DNA from: Monomorium pharaonis
Lineage: Eukaryota > Arthropoda > Insecta > Hymenoptera > Formicidae
Assembly: GCF_013373865.1 (NCBI RefSeq)
Contig: NC_050471.1
Location: 19,959,047 to 20,023,046 of the forward strand
Direction: 5' to 3'
DNA length: 64,000 bases
Numbering within the stretch: the stretch's first letter is position 1; every line of letters begins with the position of its first letter. The notes below the pieces were generated by a model. That model searched no databases and was not told where the DNA came from. It was given only the letters and a program-made list of their open reading frames with translations. This document shows positions 33,543 through 44,774 of the stretch, piece by piece. The position numbers were made by a program, and so were the translations under genes.

Positions 33543-34445
33543 TTGGTTCGGCGGATCAGATTAGTCTATCCTTATGTATTTTGATCCGCTGAATCCAAAT
33601 CCAAAGTCAGAATTGCTGCATTGGCTCATTTTTTCCTAAACTCATAAAAAATTTTTTTATGTTTGTCCGGCAGACTAGACTAGTCTATTTTTATGTATTT
33701 GACCCGTTGAATCCAAATTCAAGGTCAGAATTGCTGAATTGGCTAATTTTTTCCTAACCTCAAAAAAACACCTTGTAAGGCAGTTTGGATCATAAATGTA
33801 TAATCCGGAACGTGCAGACTTGCGTACCACATTACCCAGGGAAAGTTTCTAGGATACCACAAAAGTGAAGATTACAGAGAAAGGCTAGCGGAAATGATGG
33901 AGAATTATAGAAAACTAGATTGCCTAATGTATCTTAAGTTGCATTTCTTAAATTCTCATATCGACTACTTCCCAGAAAATCTAGGCAATTATAGTGAACA
34001 GGGAAAAATTTTATCAGGACATCAAGGAGATGTAGTATCGATATCAAGGCAAGTGGATGTGAATATGATGGCTGATTTCTGCTGGACGCTCAAAACGTAA
34101 TGTCTCTGTGAAAGAAAAGAAACGTAAGAGAAGCCATTGCACAGAATCTTCAAGAATAAAAGAGATATATAGAAAAGGGAGTGAATTATCTACGCTATTA
34201 ACAGAAGCTCAAACTTGTCATACATATTGAATTTTCTCCGTTAGGAAAAATGAACCAATTTAGCAATTCTGACCTTGATTTTGGATTCAGCGGCAAAATA
34301 CAAAAAATAGACTAGTCTGGTCCGCCGGACCAAGATAAAAAATTTTTTTTTTTGAGGTTAGGAAAAATGAGCAATGCAGCAATTTCGACATTGAATTTGG
34401 ATTTAGCGGGTCAAAAAAAATAAAGGTAAACTATTCTGGTCCGTC
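33543..34445. mobile_element. Foldback-like element: inverted arms each made of two tandem units
   Basis: The left arm (about 33543-33775) holds two direct copies of a unit of roughly 115 bp with phrases such as GACTAGACTAGTCT and GTCAGAATTGCTG. The right arm (about 34228-34445) holds two copies of the same unit in inverse orientation. The space between them carries a coding remnant. Inverted arms built from tandem units recall Drosophila foldback (FB) elements; that comparison is structural only. Confidence 0.68.
33820..34100 (+). pseudogene. Fragment of a transposon-derived protein inside the foldback-like element
   Basis: An open frame of about 90 codons reads KFLGYHKSEDYRERLAEMM, then LKLHFLNSHIDYFPENLG and a region ending NMMADFCWTLKT before a stop. 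I recall very similar blocks (LKxHFLHSHLxFFPEN and MMADYCW) in many uncharacterised transposon-linked arthropod proteins; I cannot name the superfamily. The frame has no proper start and sits between the inverted arms, so it is a captured or residual piece of the element's own gene. Confidence 0.5.
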
Positions 34446-34521
34446 ATACTTACCGTGATCATGATCGTTACAAGTAAGACCATTGTTTTCATCGACTTCT
34501 TTGAGCAACTTGAGACATATA

Positions 34522-34644
34522 GGGTGTGTTTGAGGAGACGCTATTAGCGCTATCAACATCAGTTTATCCTTTCTACTTTTAATAAGTAATGAAGATGGAC
34601 TGATGCTGGTAACGCTAATAGCGTCTCCCCGAACCCAACGCCCC
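34522..34644. mobile_element. 123-bp MITE, PIF/Harbinger-like
   Basis: Inverted ends start GGGTGTGTTTG (left) and GGGGCGTTGGG (reverse complement of right). They merge into the shared AGACGCTATTAGCG about 14-16 bp in, giving arms of about 40 bp. ATA flanks both sides (34519-34521 and 34645-34647). The G-rich ends and 3-bp duplication fit PIF/Harbinger-derived MITEs. Confidence 0.65.
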
Positions 34645-34684
34645 ATAGTAGCATAAGTACGAATTCTGCGAGCACTATATACGA

Positions 34685-35385
34685 GTGAGTCCCAGATGCG
34701 CACAATAATAACGGACACAGCAAGCTGAGTGAAACGGACACAGTAACAAACGGACACAGACGAAACGGACACAGTAATAAACGGACACAGTGCGAAACGG
34801 ACACAGACCAAATGCGCACAGAGCGAAATGGACACAGACCAAATGCGCACAGAGCGAAACGGACACAGACCAAATGCGCACAAGCGAAACGGACACAGTG
34901 CGAAACGGACACAGACCAAATGCGCATACTGCACATGCGCACGGACCAAATGCACACGGAAAGTCGCAAACCCATGTGATGCAGTGAATGCTTTGCACGC
35001 ACACACAAACACACACACCACACACACACACACGGGGGAGTGCATGGGGGGCCTCCGGCCCCCCCCCGCATCCATCCCGTCCAAGTCGCTAACCTATGTA
35101 AACTTTACTCTGCTTGCAATGTACATGGATTGCATTTGGTCCGTGCGCACGTACAGTGTGCGCATGTCAGTGTGCGCATTTGGTCCGTGTGCATTTAGTC
35201 CGTGCGCATTTGGTCTGTGTCCGTTTCGCACTGTGTCCGTTTTGCTCTGTGCGCATTTGGTCTGTGTTCGTTGTTACTGTGTCCGTTTATTACTGTATCC
35301 GTTTGATCTGTGTCCGTTTGTTACTGTGTCCGTTTCACTCACGCCTGCTGTGTCCGTTTATTACTGGGGACGCTCCCCTATATAC
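34685..35385. repeat. Large inverted minisatellite
   Basis: From about 34690 to 34960 the plus strand carries tandem variants of AAACGGACACAG, CAAATGCGCACAGAGCG and similar. From about 35130 to 35375 the same units occur as reverse complements. The centre has a (CA)n tract (about 34999-35032) and a C/G-rich palindrome (GGGGGGCCTCCGGCCCCCCC, 35046-35065). Overlapping frames of up to 217 codons here are by-products of the repeat. This is a long potential hairpin, foldback-like. Confidence 0.8.
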
Positions 35386-35389
35386 TTTT

Positions 35390-36168
35390 GTAGAATCTAA
35401 TTAATATATTGCATAATACTCTGAGGCTGTTTCTTGACATTATTTTTGGTCCCAACATTCCAATATTAATTTATAGATTTTATTTGAACAAGTGATTATT
35501 TCATTGGAGGAAGTAGTGAATTCCACATAATACTACGAGATAACGCCATTACTTGTATTAATTAGAATTTAAAACTAAATAGATTAGTTCTATTAAAGAA
35601 ATGATATCAAGTTTTCATTTAAAAGATGTACCATTTTAAAGTTTAATTTTATGATATTTAAATGAGATAGTCCTTCTAGCAAATCTACATCATACATCTT
35701 ATCTATTCATTGACACCAGTGTACAATTGAATTACACAAAATAAGAAAACTTGCATACCTTGAATACTCCGCTTTCCACTTTTTTCAGTCCCCATTCTTT
35801 CCATTGACCTCTCTCGCTGTCTTTTTTTTTCTCTCTCTTTTCTTTGCTTCCTTACCTTTCTCAAAGTTTTCCATCGATGATCTCACGAGTACCTCAATCT
35901 TCATAGAGAAAAAACCTCGGAGAGGTTTCTGTCTGGTCTCCAACTATCTCACATTGCGTATCTCATTGATATCAGTGTACAAAATAATATAAAAATTGTG
36001 TAACAAAGTACAACATAAACATAACTTGTTAAAGTACAAAAAATATTTTTTAAATAGACATATAATAATACATATTATATATATTATATAATTATTTATT
36101 ATATTTTCTGTCCATCTATGGCATTGTTCTGAAACAATAATAAAAAATGTTATTTTGTACACGTAAAT
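35390..36168. other. No gene recognised before the assembly gap
   Basis: AT-rich sequence with one pyrimidine-rich segment (about 35785-35860). No coding region, RNA gene or element boundary is supported. Confidence 0.5.
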
Positions 36169-36668
36169 NNNNNNNNNNNNNNNNNNNNNNNNNNNNNNNN
36201 NNNNNNNNNNNNNNNNNNNNNNNNNNNNNNNNNNNNNNNNNNNNNNNNNNNNNNNNNNNNNNNNNNNNNNNNNNNNNNNNNNNNNNNNNNNNNNNNNNNN
36301 NNNNNNNNNNNNNNNNNNNNNNNNNNNNNNNNNNNNNNNNNNNNNNNNNNNNNNNNNNNNNNNNNNNNNNNNNNNNNNNNNNNNNNNNNNNNNNNNNNNN
36401 NNNNNNNNNNNNNNNNNNNNNNNNNNNNNNNNNNNNNNNNNNNNNNNNNNNNNNNNNNNNNNNNNNNNNNNNNNNNNNNNNNNNNNNNNNNNNNNNNNNN
36501 NNNNNNNNNNNNNNNNNNNNNNNNNNNNNNNNNNNNNNNNNNNNNNNNNNNNNNNNNNNNNNNNNNNNNNNNNNNNNNNNNNNNNNNNNNNNNNNNNNNN
36601 NNNNNNNNNNNNNNNNNNNNNNNNNNNNNNNNNNNNNNNNNNNNNNNNNNNNNNNNNNNNNNNNNNNN
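36169..36668. other. Assembly gap of 500 N
   Basis: A run of exactly 500 undetermined bases, a typical placeholder for a gap of unknown length. Any frame crossing it is meaningless. Confidence 0.99.
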
Positions 36669-36779
36669 ATACGTACATACTTTTATTTAACATATGTTTT
36701 TATATAATCTTATGTATTATTTATTAAACTTACAACTTACAACGTTTGTTTATTCAAAATTGCAGAAGATAGAGGTAGT

Positions 36780-37856
36780 ATAGACAACTAAAAGGATTAA
36801 TATTTTGTTGAGAGAGAAAGAGAGAAAAAGAGAGAGGAGAAAAAGTAGAGTGATGAGAGCGTGAGATTAAAAAAAATAAAAAATAAAATTTAAACATTAA
36901 TAAGTAAATAATAATTTTTTATAAAAATGTTTGTATATATATTTGTAATTATTTATAAAATTATACTTACACGTTTTTATTCAAAAATTGCAGAAGATAA
37001 AGGATAGAGGATAAGAAAGAGAACAAGTAAAGAAAGGAGAGAAAAAACAGAAAAGTAGAGCCCCGATCAAAAGCATAATCTTTTAAATTAATAAACTTAA
37101 GACATTTCAATAAAAAAGCGGAGAGAAAAAAGGAAGAAGACGAATAGGTATTTAATAATTGTTTAAAAAAGCTGTAAAGCTTGTTTTGTCAAAATTTGAA
37201 TTTTTAATGACTTAATTGCGTTTTATTTGTAACATATATAAATGTTTTTATTTAAGGTTAAAGAAAATAAACATTATATTAAAAAAAGAAATAAAGGAAG
37301 CAGAGAGTAAGAAAAGAAAAAAAGAAATATTAAAGAGGTATATACAGAAAATAGAAATAAAAATTTACATAATATTAATGAATGTCAGGGGTAGAAATCA
37401 ATATATCATTTGGTTTGTAATTAACATTGACTCCAAACTGGTAGATATATTGATTTTCTTATAGCTGTTTCAAAATCAATTAATATAGCTGATACGGACG
37501 TAAAAACCATATATACACTGCAAAAAAAATGTAATGTATCCAATGAGATATGTAGTTGAGAACTGCCTACTCAATGCAATACTAATATGTTATATTAGCA
37601 CTTAACAAATCAAACTTTCACCTAGGGATTCTCAAAGTAGAGTCTTTGTCTTTAATTTAAAAAAAGTACATGTAATTTAGATGATTTTTCGCAAAGTTGC
37701 ATCACTTTGAAGATTGCCTAAAAATCGGTCAAAACTTTTGTCTCGTTTTCTTTTGCGCCAGTGTTTATATAGATATTTATTAAAAATAAAAAGTTTAAAA
37801 AAATTGCAAGAATTAAGTGATAGGTAGAAGAAAAGAGAAGAGAGAGAGAGAGAGAA

Positions 37857-37894
<38 letters not shown>

Positions 37895-37917
37895 AGGAGA
37901 GAGAGAGAGAGAGGAGA

Positions 37918-37966
<49 letters not shown>

Positions 37967-37990
37967 AAAGAGAGAGCGAGAGAGAGAGAA

Positions 37991-38028
<38 letters not shown>

Positions 38029-38110
38029 ATTAAGTAAATTTGAAGATCTTATTAAGAGAGAAAAAGAGAGAGAGAGTGCGAGATTTCAGGAGGTAACATT
38101 TGCGTTTTAA
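36780..38110. repeat. Purine-rich region with (GA)n microsatellite
   Basis: A strand-asymmetric A/G-rich region with a nearly pure (GA)n array at about 37838-38027, interrupted by GGAGAAGG units. The 97-codon E/R-rich open frame across it is a repeat artefact. The rest holds no gene. Confidence 0.75.
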
Positions 38111-38748
38111 ATATTTTGAAAAAAAGGAATCTTAAACTCTTAATTCTCATTTCTTATTAATTATCATTCTCAATAATTATCAATTTTTATTAATTATTAT
38201 TATTCTCATTAAATATCATTTGCGTTTTAATTATTTTGACATTTGTGTATTTTAATAGAAGAAAAGGAATGAGATTAAAGAGAAAGAATTGAGATCGAGA
38301 GAGTTTAAAAAGAAATCCAGAAAGTGAAAGTGTTGAAATTTGATTGAAAATTATCAGGTAACATTACGTATAATATTATAAATTTTAATTTATTTAAAAA
38401 TTTAAATTTAATGTTGTATTATTAAGGCATAAGATTTAAAAATTTAATTTTAAAGTTGTTGGATGCTTGTTGTCAGAAGTTGTTGAAATGGTCAGAGAGC
38501 GATAGTGAGTTTTATCGAAAGAGATTAGAAAAAGAAAGAGATTAGATGAAAGGAAATTATAATTGAGAGAGATTAAACAAGAAAGCCAGAAAGTGAGTTT
38601 TGAAATTTTATTGAAAATTAACAGGTAACGTTACATATAATATATTATAATTTTTAATTTATTTAAAGGGGATTAAGTATGGAGGTAAAGTGTGTAAGAG
38701 ATGATATTAAGAAACATGCAAATATAATATAATTAATAATTTGTGTTT

Positions 38749-38780
<32 letters not shown>

Positions 38781-39069
38781 AGGAGGGGGGAGAATGAGAG
38801 AGCGTGAGAGATATAGAAGAGAATTAAATAAAAAAGTAAAGTGTGTAAGAGTAATATTGAACAATATGAAAATAATATAATTAATATAATTAATAATATA
38901 ATTAATAATTTAGAGAGGGAGAAAGGGAGAATAAGGGAGCGTGAGATAGAGAAGGGCATTAAATATAATAAAGTGTGTGAGAGTAATATTACAGAAGAAG
39001 AATAAGTGCAATGTTCAATATAAAAATGCTAAGTGGCGCGCGCGAAGCGCGCGCAATGTTGTGTTCTAG
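38028..39069 (+). mobile_element. Helitron-like 3' end, copy A of a tandem pair
   Basis: The segment ends with an 8-bp GC hairpin (GCGCGCGC at 39036-39043, loop GAA, GCGCGCGC at 39047-39054). Eleven bases later comes CTAG (39066-39069), followed by T. A hairpin 10-12 nt before CTRR, inserted 5' of T, is the classic Helitron 3' end. The body is repeated at 39591-42296. No Rep/helicase is encoded, so it would be non-autonomous. The 5' end was not located. Confidence 0.5.
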
Positions 39070-39590
39070 TCCTATCTTAAAATGGAGATGGTCATCGATA
39101 CTCGAAAGTCTCGAAAGTATTGTTGCCTCTTTTCCGTGATGCTGATTGGTTCTCTCGCTGCGCTTACTTCGTGTTGCATAAGATAAATGTAATGTAATGA
39201 CAGCTCGCAAGTGACAGCAGTGAATGATACTCGTATTTGGTTAAAATTTGATTAAATAAAGGCAACGAATTTCATTTGGTGAATTATTTAATTTGGTGAA
39301 TTATTTCATAAAAAACATGACCGTAACAAATAGCTTTGTCAAGTATTAATGCAATAATATATGTTATTGCAGTATCAACATTGTACTTGCATTAACAGTA
39401 AATATTATTGTATTGAGTATTTTATGTAGTTGGCAGCTCGCAATTACATATGTTATTGGCTATATTTTTTTCTGTGTGTGTATTTGTTCGTGCGCGCGCC
39501 TTAATAACACAACTTTAAAATTAAATTTTTTAAATCTTTCAGACTGCAAGAATTAAGTAATAGGGAGAAGGAGAGAAAAAGAGAGAGAGA

Positions 39591-42296
39591 GAGATTAAGT
39601 AAATTTGAAGATCTTATTAAGTGAGAAAAAGAGAAAGTGCAAGATTACGGGAAGGTAACATTTGCGTTTTAATTATTTTGAAAAAAAGAATATTTGCGTT
39701 TTAATATTTTGACATTTTGTGTATTTTAATAGAAGAAAAAAGAGATTAAAGAGAAAAAATTGAGATTGAAAGTTTAAAAAAGTAAGCCAGAAAATGAAAG
39801 TGTTGAAATTTGATTGAAAATTATCAGATAACAGAATAGAAGTTTATTCCGATTTCCTTTTCGGGGTTACCAGGGTGTTTTCAAGGGTTCCTTGAAAACA
39901 CCCTGGTTCCACCAAACCCTTTACACTTCTTATCCATACATTCATACTCCTCTACATATCAGCCGTACATATAAAGATATAACATATATAAAATATATAA
40001 TACAAAACAGGAACGAAATATACAATAAGACAATCACAATTGTAAACGAAGCGGAAGTCCACCTGTCCCCCAACTTCTTCCCTATCAATATCTCATTATA
40101 ATATATTACATGTCTAATCCCCTCCTACCAACCTGGCCATTGGGCAGCCTTACAGACGTATACCCCTCCTCCCCTTCGCGGCCCTTCTATACCTCTTTCT
40201 CCCTCTCTCCCCTTCCTTATCCTCCTCTTCTTCCCTCTCCTCCATTTCCTCCATCCCCTCTCGCTTCCTTCTCCAAATGCCTTCACTGCTGCTTCCAAGT
40301 TAATTCCTCTCTGCTCCCCTCTCATTCCATCTAACTGTCCTCTCCCGAACTCCAATTCTTCTGGCTCCGTCATCCTCTGCCTCCTCCTCTACCCTCTGTC
40401 TCTCCTCTCTCCAGTTTCTGTTCCTTATTATCACCTCCTTTTTAACTCCTACCTATAACCAAAAACAACTCTTATTTTCCTTCTTGCAATCCGCCTATCC
40501 TCCTCTTCCCCCTCCTCCTCCCTGTCACTTCCTCCCTCCTCCTTGCCGTCTCTTCCTGTCTTCCTCCTCCCTTCTAATTCAGCATTTCCTCTCTCTCTCA
40601 TCCTTTGCCTCTTCTACCCTCTCCGCTCTCTCCCCCATCCTTTTCTTCTCCTCCTTGTCTCTACTTCCTCCCCTCCCACCAGTCTCCATCGTCCCTCCAC
40701 TCCGCTCCCTCTCTACCCTGACTTTCTTTGCTCCTTGTTCCCTTTCCGCCTCTTCTCCGCTTGTCGCCATCCGACCGTCTTTTTCTTCCCCTCTGCTTCC
40801 TCTTCTTTCTCCCTGGCCGCTTCTCCATACCTTTCTTCCCCTCTTTTCTTTCTTGTCTGGATCCAAGTCCTCTTCTCCCGTCTGCCACCTCTCCAGTCTC
40901 GCCTCCAGACTTCTAAATCTTTCCCTAACCTCTTTCAACCCTTTTGGCATTTTCACTCTGGTTTCTCTTCCAGTCTCTTCTATCCTCCTCTCGACTGCAC
41001 TTTCTTCCTTCACTCTGTCCTTTTCCATCTCCTTCATTATCCCATTCTCTTCTCCTCATTATTAAATTTCATCTCTGCCTCTATTTTCACCTCATCTGCT
41101 TTCTTTCACTCTGCTATTACTGTTTCTGCGTCGGCTATCTTCTCCTTTCGACGGACCACGTGCTGTGAGAATCTGCGTTCCCAAAGCTCGCTACCGTCTG
41201 CCGCCTCACTCCTGCCAACCCGTTTTCCACCACCTTCTCCATCCGCGCCATCTCTCCTCTCCTCGTCATCTTCCTCGTTTCCGTCTTCATCTCCTGCCAA
41301 CCGACTTTTCCTTTCTTCTCAGCGCCCTCTCACTGTCCTCTTCTTCTCCACGGCTACTTAACTCCACATTCGTTTCTCTTATCTCCAAAACTCCACCACA
41401 ATATCTTTTCATATCTTTCCTTTACCGCCGTCCTCCTGCTTCCCTCCAATCGCCCGACCACCACTCGTCCTCTTCTACCTGAATTTTCACTTTCCTACTC
41501 TCCTTCTCACCTCCATTATCACTTCACTACTCCTTACTTCGGAGCTTCCAAATTCACACCCGTTCTCACCGACGCCATTATTCCTCCCCAAATTATCAGA
41601 TAACATTGCACATAATATATTATAATTTATTTAAAAATTTATTTAAAAATTTAATTTTAAAGTTGCATTATTAAGGCATAAGATTAAAAAAAGTTAATTA
41701 AAGTTGTTAGATGCTTGTTGTCGGAAGTTGTTGGAATGGTCAGAGAGAGATAGTGAGTTTTATCGAAAGAGGTTAGAAAAGGAAAGAGATTAGATAACGG
41801 GAAATTGTGATTGAGAGAGATTAAACAAGAAAGCCAGAAAGTGAAAGTTTTGAAATTTTATTGAAAATTAACAGGTAACGTTACATATAATATATTATAA
41901 TTTTTAATTTATTTAAAGGGGATTAAGTATGGAGGTAAAGTGTGTAAGAGTGATATTAAGAAACATGCAAATATAATATAATTAATAATTTGTGTTTAGA
42001 GAAAGAGAGAGAGAGGTGGGGAGGAGGGGAGAGAATGAGAGAGCGTGAGAGATATAGAAGAGGATTAAATAAGAAAGTAAAATGTGTAAGAGTAATATTA
42101 AACAATATGAAAATAATATAATTAATGTAATTAATAATATAATTAATAATTTAGAGAGGGAGAGAAGGAGAGTGAGGGAGCGTGAGATAGAGAAGGGCAT
42201 TAAATATGATAAAGTGTGTGAGAGTAATATTACAGAAGAATAAGTGTAATGTTCAATATAAAAATGCTAAGTGGCGCGCGCAATGTTGTGTTCTAG
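39591..42296 (+). mobile_element. Helitron-like copy B, carrying a non-LTR insertion
   Basis: It shares its body with copy A (for example TTTGAAGATCTTATTAAG near the start and GGGGATTAAGTATGGAGG and TAAGTGTAATGTTCAATA near the end). It ends CTAG (42293-42296) followed by T. Its terminal GC hairpin has lost one arm. A 1.76-kb insertion at 39834-41590 splits it. Confidence 0.5.
39834..41590 (-). mobile_element. Non-LTR retrotransposon fragment with ORF1-like coding region and 3' hairpin
   Basis: The insertion is flanked by a 15-bp target duplication AATTATCAGATAACA (39819-39833 and 41591-41605), as left by target-primed reverse transcription. On the minus strand it holds K/E/R-rich frames (for example 41037-40579, 152 codons) typical of coiled-coil ORF1 proteins. 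The complementary strand gives long but artefactual S/P/L-rich frames. No reverse transcriptase is present. Near the 3' end a perfect 17-bp hairpin (39870-39886 with 39890-39906) and an AATAAA (minus strand, at about 39843) occur; there is no poly(A) tail. It is a non-autonomous or internally deleted copy. Confidence 0.7.
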
Positions 42297-42356
42297 TATT
42301 TATAAAAAAGAAAAATAAATATAATAAATATTTTGTACGTATTTTTATGTCTGACT

Positions 42357-43039
42357 TTACGGGTCATGGGTCAATTTTTTTTCATACTTATAGGATTTGA
42401 AGATCAGTACCCGGACTTCAATTTTCTAAAGCAGTACGATGCGCTTCTCAAAAATACTCGAGAAAATCGATTTTGAAGGTTTCCGATATCTTTAAGTACA
42501 GAAAATTTTGATTTATCGTTAGAGCCGCTCGTAACCGAGCGCACAGAGCTCTAGTTTCATAAGCGCGGAGTCGCTGGTTCGATTCTCGCTGGCCCCAATT
42601 TTTTTTAAATAAGTCAATGGAGTTTTTTTTAAATCCTATATCTTAACATTTATCAAATTAAAATGCTAATTAATTATTAAATATTTATTCGTTATTTTTT
42701 AAATAAAAATTAACATCTTTATTTTTAATTGCCACTTGCTTGAAAATGCGAATATTTATAAAAAATTAAAATTTGGTACAAAAATGGAAAACGTCTTATT
42801 CTTAAATGCAAAAATAATATGTACAAATAATATTCAGTTATTTTATCGCTTACATTTTACGATGTATCTTTAACACGTTAGTCGGAGTTTACAAGTTAGT
42901 CGAATTTATTGTAAGTCAATCCTGGTCGATTTTCTCGAATATTTTTGAGAAGCGCATCGTACTGCTTTAGGAAATTGAAGTCCGGGTACTGATTCAAATC
43001 CTATAAGTATGAAAAAAATCGATGACCCATGACCCGTAA
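42357..43039. mobile_element. TIR element with ~115-bp arms carrying a tRNA-like relic
   Basis: The left arm (42357-42475) and right arm (42927-43039) are reverse complements with few changes, starting TTACGGGTCATGGGTCA. The interior is AT-rich apart from a tRNA-like sequence at 42520-42597. No target duplication could be fixed. No protein is encoded. Confidence 0.75.
42520..42597 (+). pseudogene. tRNA-like relic, Met(CAT)-like anticodon region
   Basis: GGTTCGATTC (42576-42585) is a good box B/T-loop, followed by CTCGCTGGCCCCA resembling an acceptor end. TTTCATAA (42555-42562) looks like a methionine anticodon loop. The anticodon stem and 5' acceptor do not pair well, so it is not a functional tRNA. 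A T-run follows at 42600, as after pol III genes. Confidence 0.5.
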
Positions 43040-43209
43040 GGTCCCCTTGTGAGTTTGCCAGGTGTAAAAAAATTATAATAAACATGAAAATAGTCGATGC
43101 GCAATCGGGTCCGTGTGAACATTGATGCAATTAAGTGTAAAAATAGTTGAAGCAACGGTTTGATCGGTATATATCTTCTATGACACTATAATGCCGATTA
43201 TGTCGGCAA

Positions 43210-44150
43210 GCGGACATCATTTTGCACCACATGGTTTTAAACGAATCCACGGGAACATTTGGTCTAAGAGTGCAAGAAACTCTTTTTCGTTTAGTTAATA
43301 TTTACATCTAAGATTCAAAATCAGGAAAACTTACATCTGAACATTTTAAAACTTAGTTCAGCAAAGTGTATTTACCGAATACTGGTCGTAAAAGCATGCT
43401 ACTACTCAATTCATGGACGGGACATTGCCCGAATCAGCTACAGCAGTTGATTCTACAAGACAAGGAGGTACAATTTTTAACCATTCCAAAAAAGACGACG
43501 GGCATCATTCAGCCTTTAGATGTGTTTGGATTCTGGATTTGGAAAAATTTTGTGCGAATATTTTCAAATAATAATATATAATTCTTCAAGAGAGAGATGT
43601 CAATTTGCACTTCCGTAACGAAATAATTACATTGCAATTATTAACCCATAGTCAGCTTTTTTCGCTTAGATTAAAAAATCTTTTCCAATATGCTTGGTTT
43701 AAAAGCGGATACAGTCAAACCTCTCATTTAGCATAGTCACGGAACCAAATATGATAAATGAGAGGTTCGTGTTAACGCCGCCCAAAACGGCCCAAAATAC
43801 GTACATGTCGTCAGATCCAGTTTCAAATGGAGGTTAAAATGTGATTCTTGCATTGGCAAGTACGTATGTACAGACCTGATGCAGACGACTGCGCATCGAG
43901 TACACGCAGCGACTGTGATCACGTGGTATACTAAAACGGAGGTTTTTGGTATGCTAAATGGGAGGTCCGACTGCATGTAGAAATACATTCCAGCAAATTT
44001 CGAAATCCTGTAGAGTTCTGTTACTTACAAAATAAAAAGCATATACCCAAATGTAATATTTGTGGGATAGCCGCTTTTATGCGCTGTGCATAGTGCGGCG
44101 AATATTTGTTTTAAACATTTTTTTGAAGAATATTATTGTACAAATTATAA
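43210..44150 (+). pseudogene. pogo/Tigger-like DDE transposase remnant, split by a small MITE
   Basis: The frame around 43249-43581 encodes VYLPNTGRKSMLLLNSW, IPKKTTGIIQPLDVFGF and WKNFVRIFS, typical of the DDE_1 domain of pogo-like transposases (catalytic aspartates near LLLNSW, where the usual Asp is Asn, and QPLDV). In-frame stops lie at about 43309 and 43348. The C-terminal part continues in pieces to a cysteine-rich segment (CNICGIAAFMRC, about 44060-44095) and is interrupted by a 262-bp insertion at 43712-43973. The element is inactive. Confidence 0.65.
43712..43973. mobile_element. 262-bp MITE inside the pogo-like remnant
   Basis: Ends CAGTCAAACCTCTCATTTAG and CTAAATGGGAGGTCCGACTG are inverted repeats with a few mismatches. 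The surrounding transposase frame resumes after it. The ends resemble pogo/Tigger termini, but no TA duplication is obvious. Confidence 0.7.
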
Positions 44151-44774
44151 TCTGTACTTTTTAAAATAGTTAAACATATCCGCATTGTAAATCAGAAAGT
44201 TAGACAAAGTTATCAGTGCATTATGTAGTTTTGCGTCATTTAATATAGTTTTTATCTCGTTTATTGATTTGCAAAATTATCCACTAAAATAATAAATGTA
44301 TCAATGTTATTATTATAATAAAATAATAAGTAACGTTTATTGTTATTATGATTTATACATGTCACTGATTAGTATTAATTTGTTTTAATTTTCATATAGT
44401 TGTAAATACATACTGATCGGCTTAAAAGGTATCTGAAATGTATGTTAATAATAATATACGTAAATAATTTAAATATTGCTTTATGAAACCATTTTAATAA
44501 TTAAAACTGCTAAAACTGCTACAATTAAAAAAATTATTTTAGATACAATTTTTTCGATATCTTTTTGGCAGTTATTCCACAAAATCAAAATCTATGTTTT
44601 TTACAAGGTAATTTTTTTTAAATTGTATCATCATTTTCATAAAGAATTGAGTGCTTACACGAATATCATACGAATAATCTATATATGGATAGCGTATATG
44701 TGGAAACAGTTTATAATTATTTCTCGAAAATGGTTTATTAAAACGTAAATCAAATCAAACAACTTTTTTGGTTC

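Noticed and set aside
34431..35404. Several overlapping frames of 65-217 codons on both strands with CAFGLCPF-like repeats
   Set aside because: All are produced by the inverted minisatellite; the same peptide appears from both strands.
35944..36707. Two frames of 186 and 249 codons
   Set aside because: They run through 500 N of assembly gap.
37838..38027. CRISPR-like array
   Set aside because: Simple dinucleotide repeat without spacers, in a eukaryotic genome.
37817..38110. 97-codon E/R-rich open frame
   Set aside because: It translates a (GA)n microsatellite; no codon structure or domain.
40484..41482. Long S/P/L-rich plus-strand open frames up to 272 codons
   Set aside because: They are the complement of the purine-rich ORF1-like region of the minus-strand non-LTR element.
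42520..42597. Functional initiator or elongator tRNA-Met
   Set aside because: The anticodon stem and 5' acceptor are mismatched, and it lies inside a TIR element.
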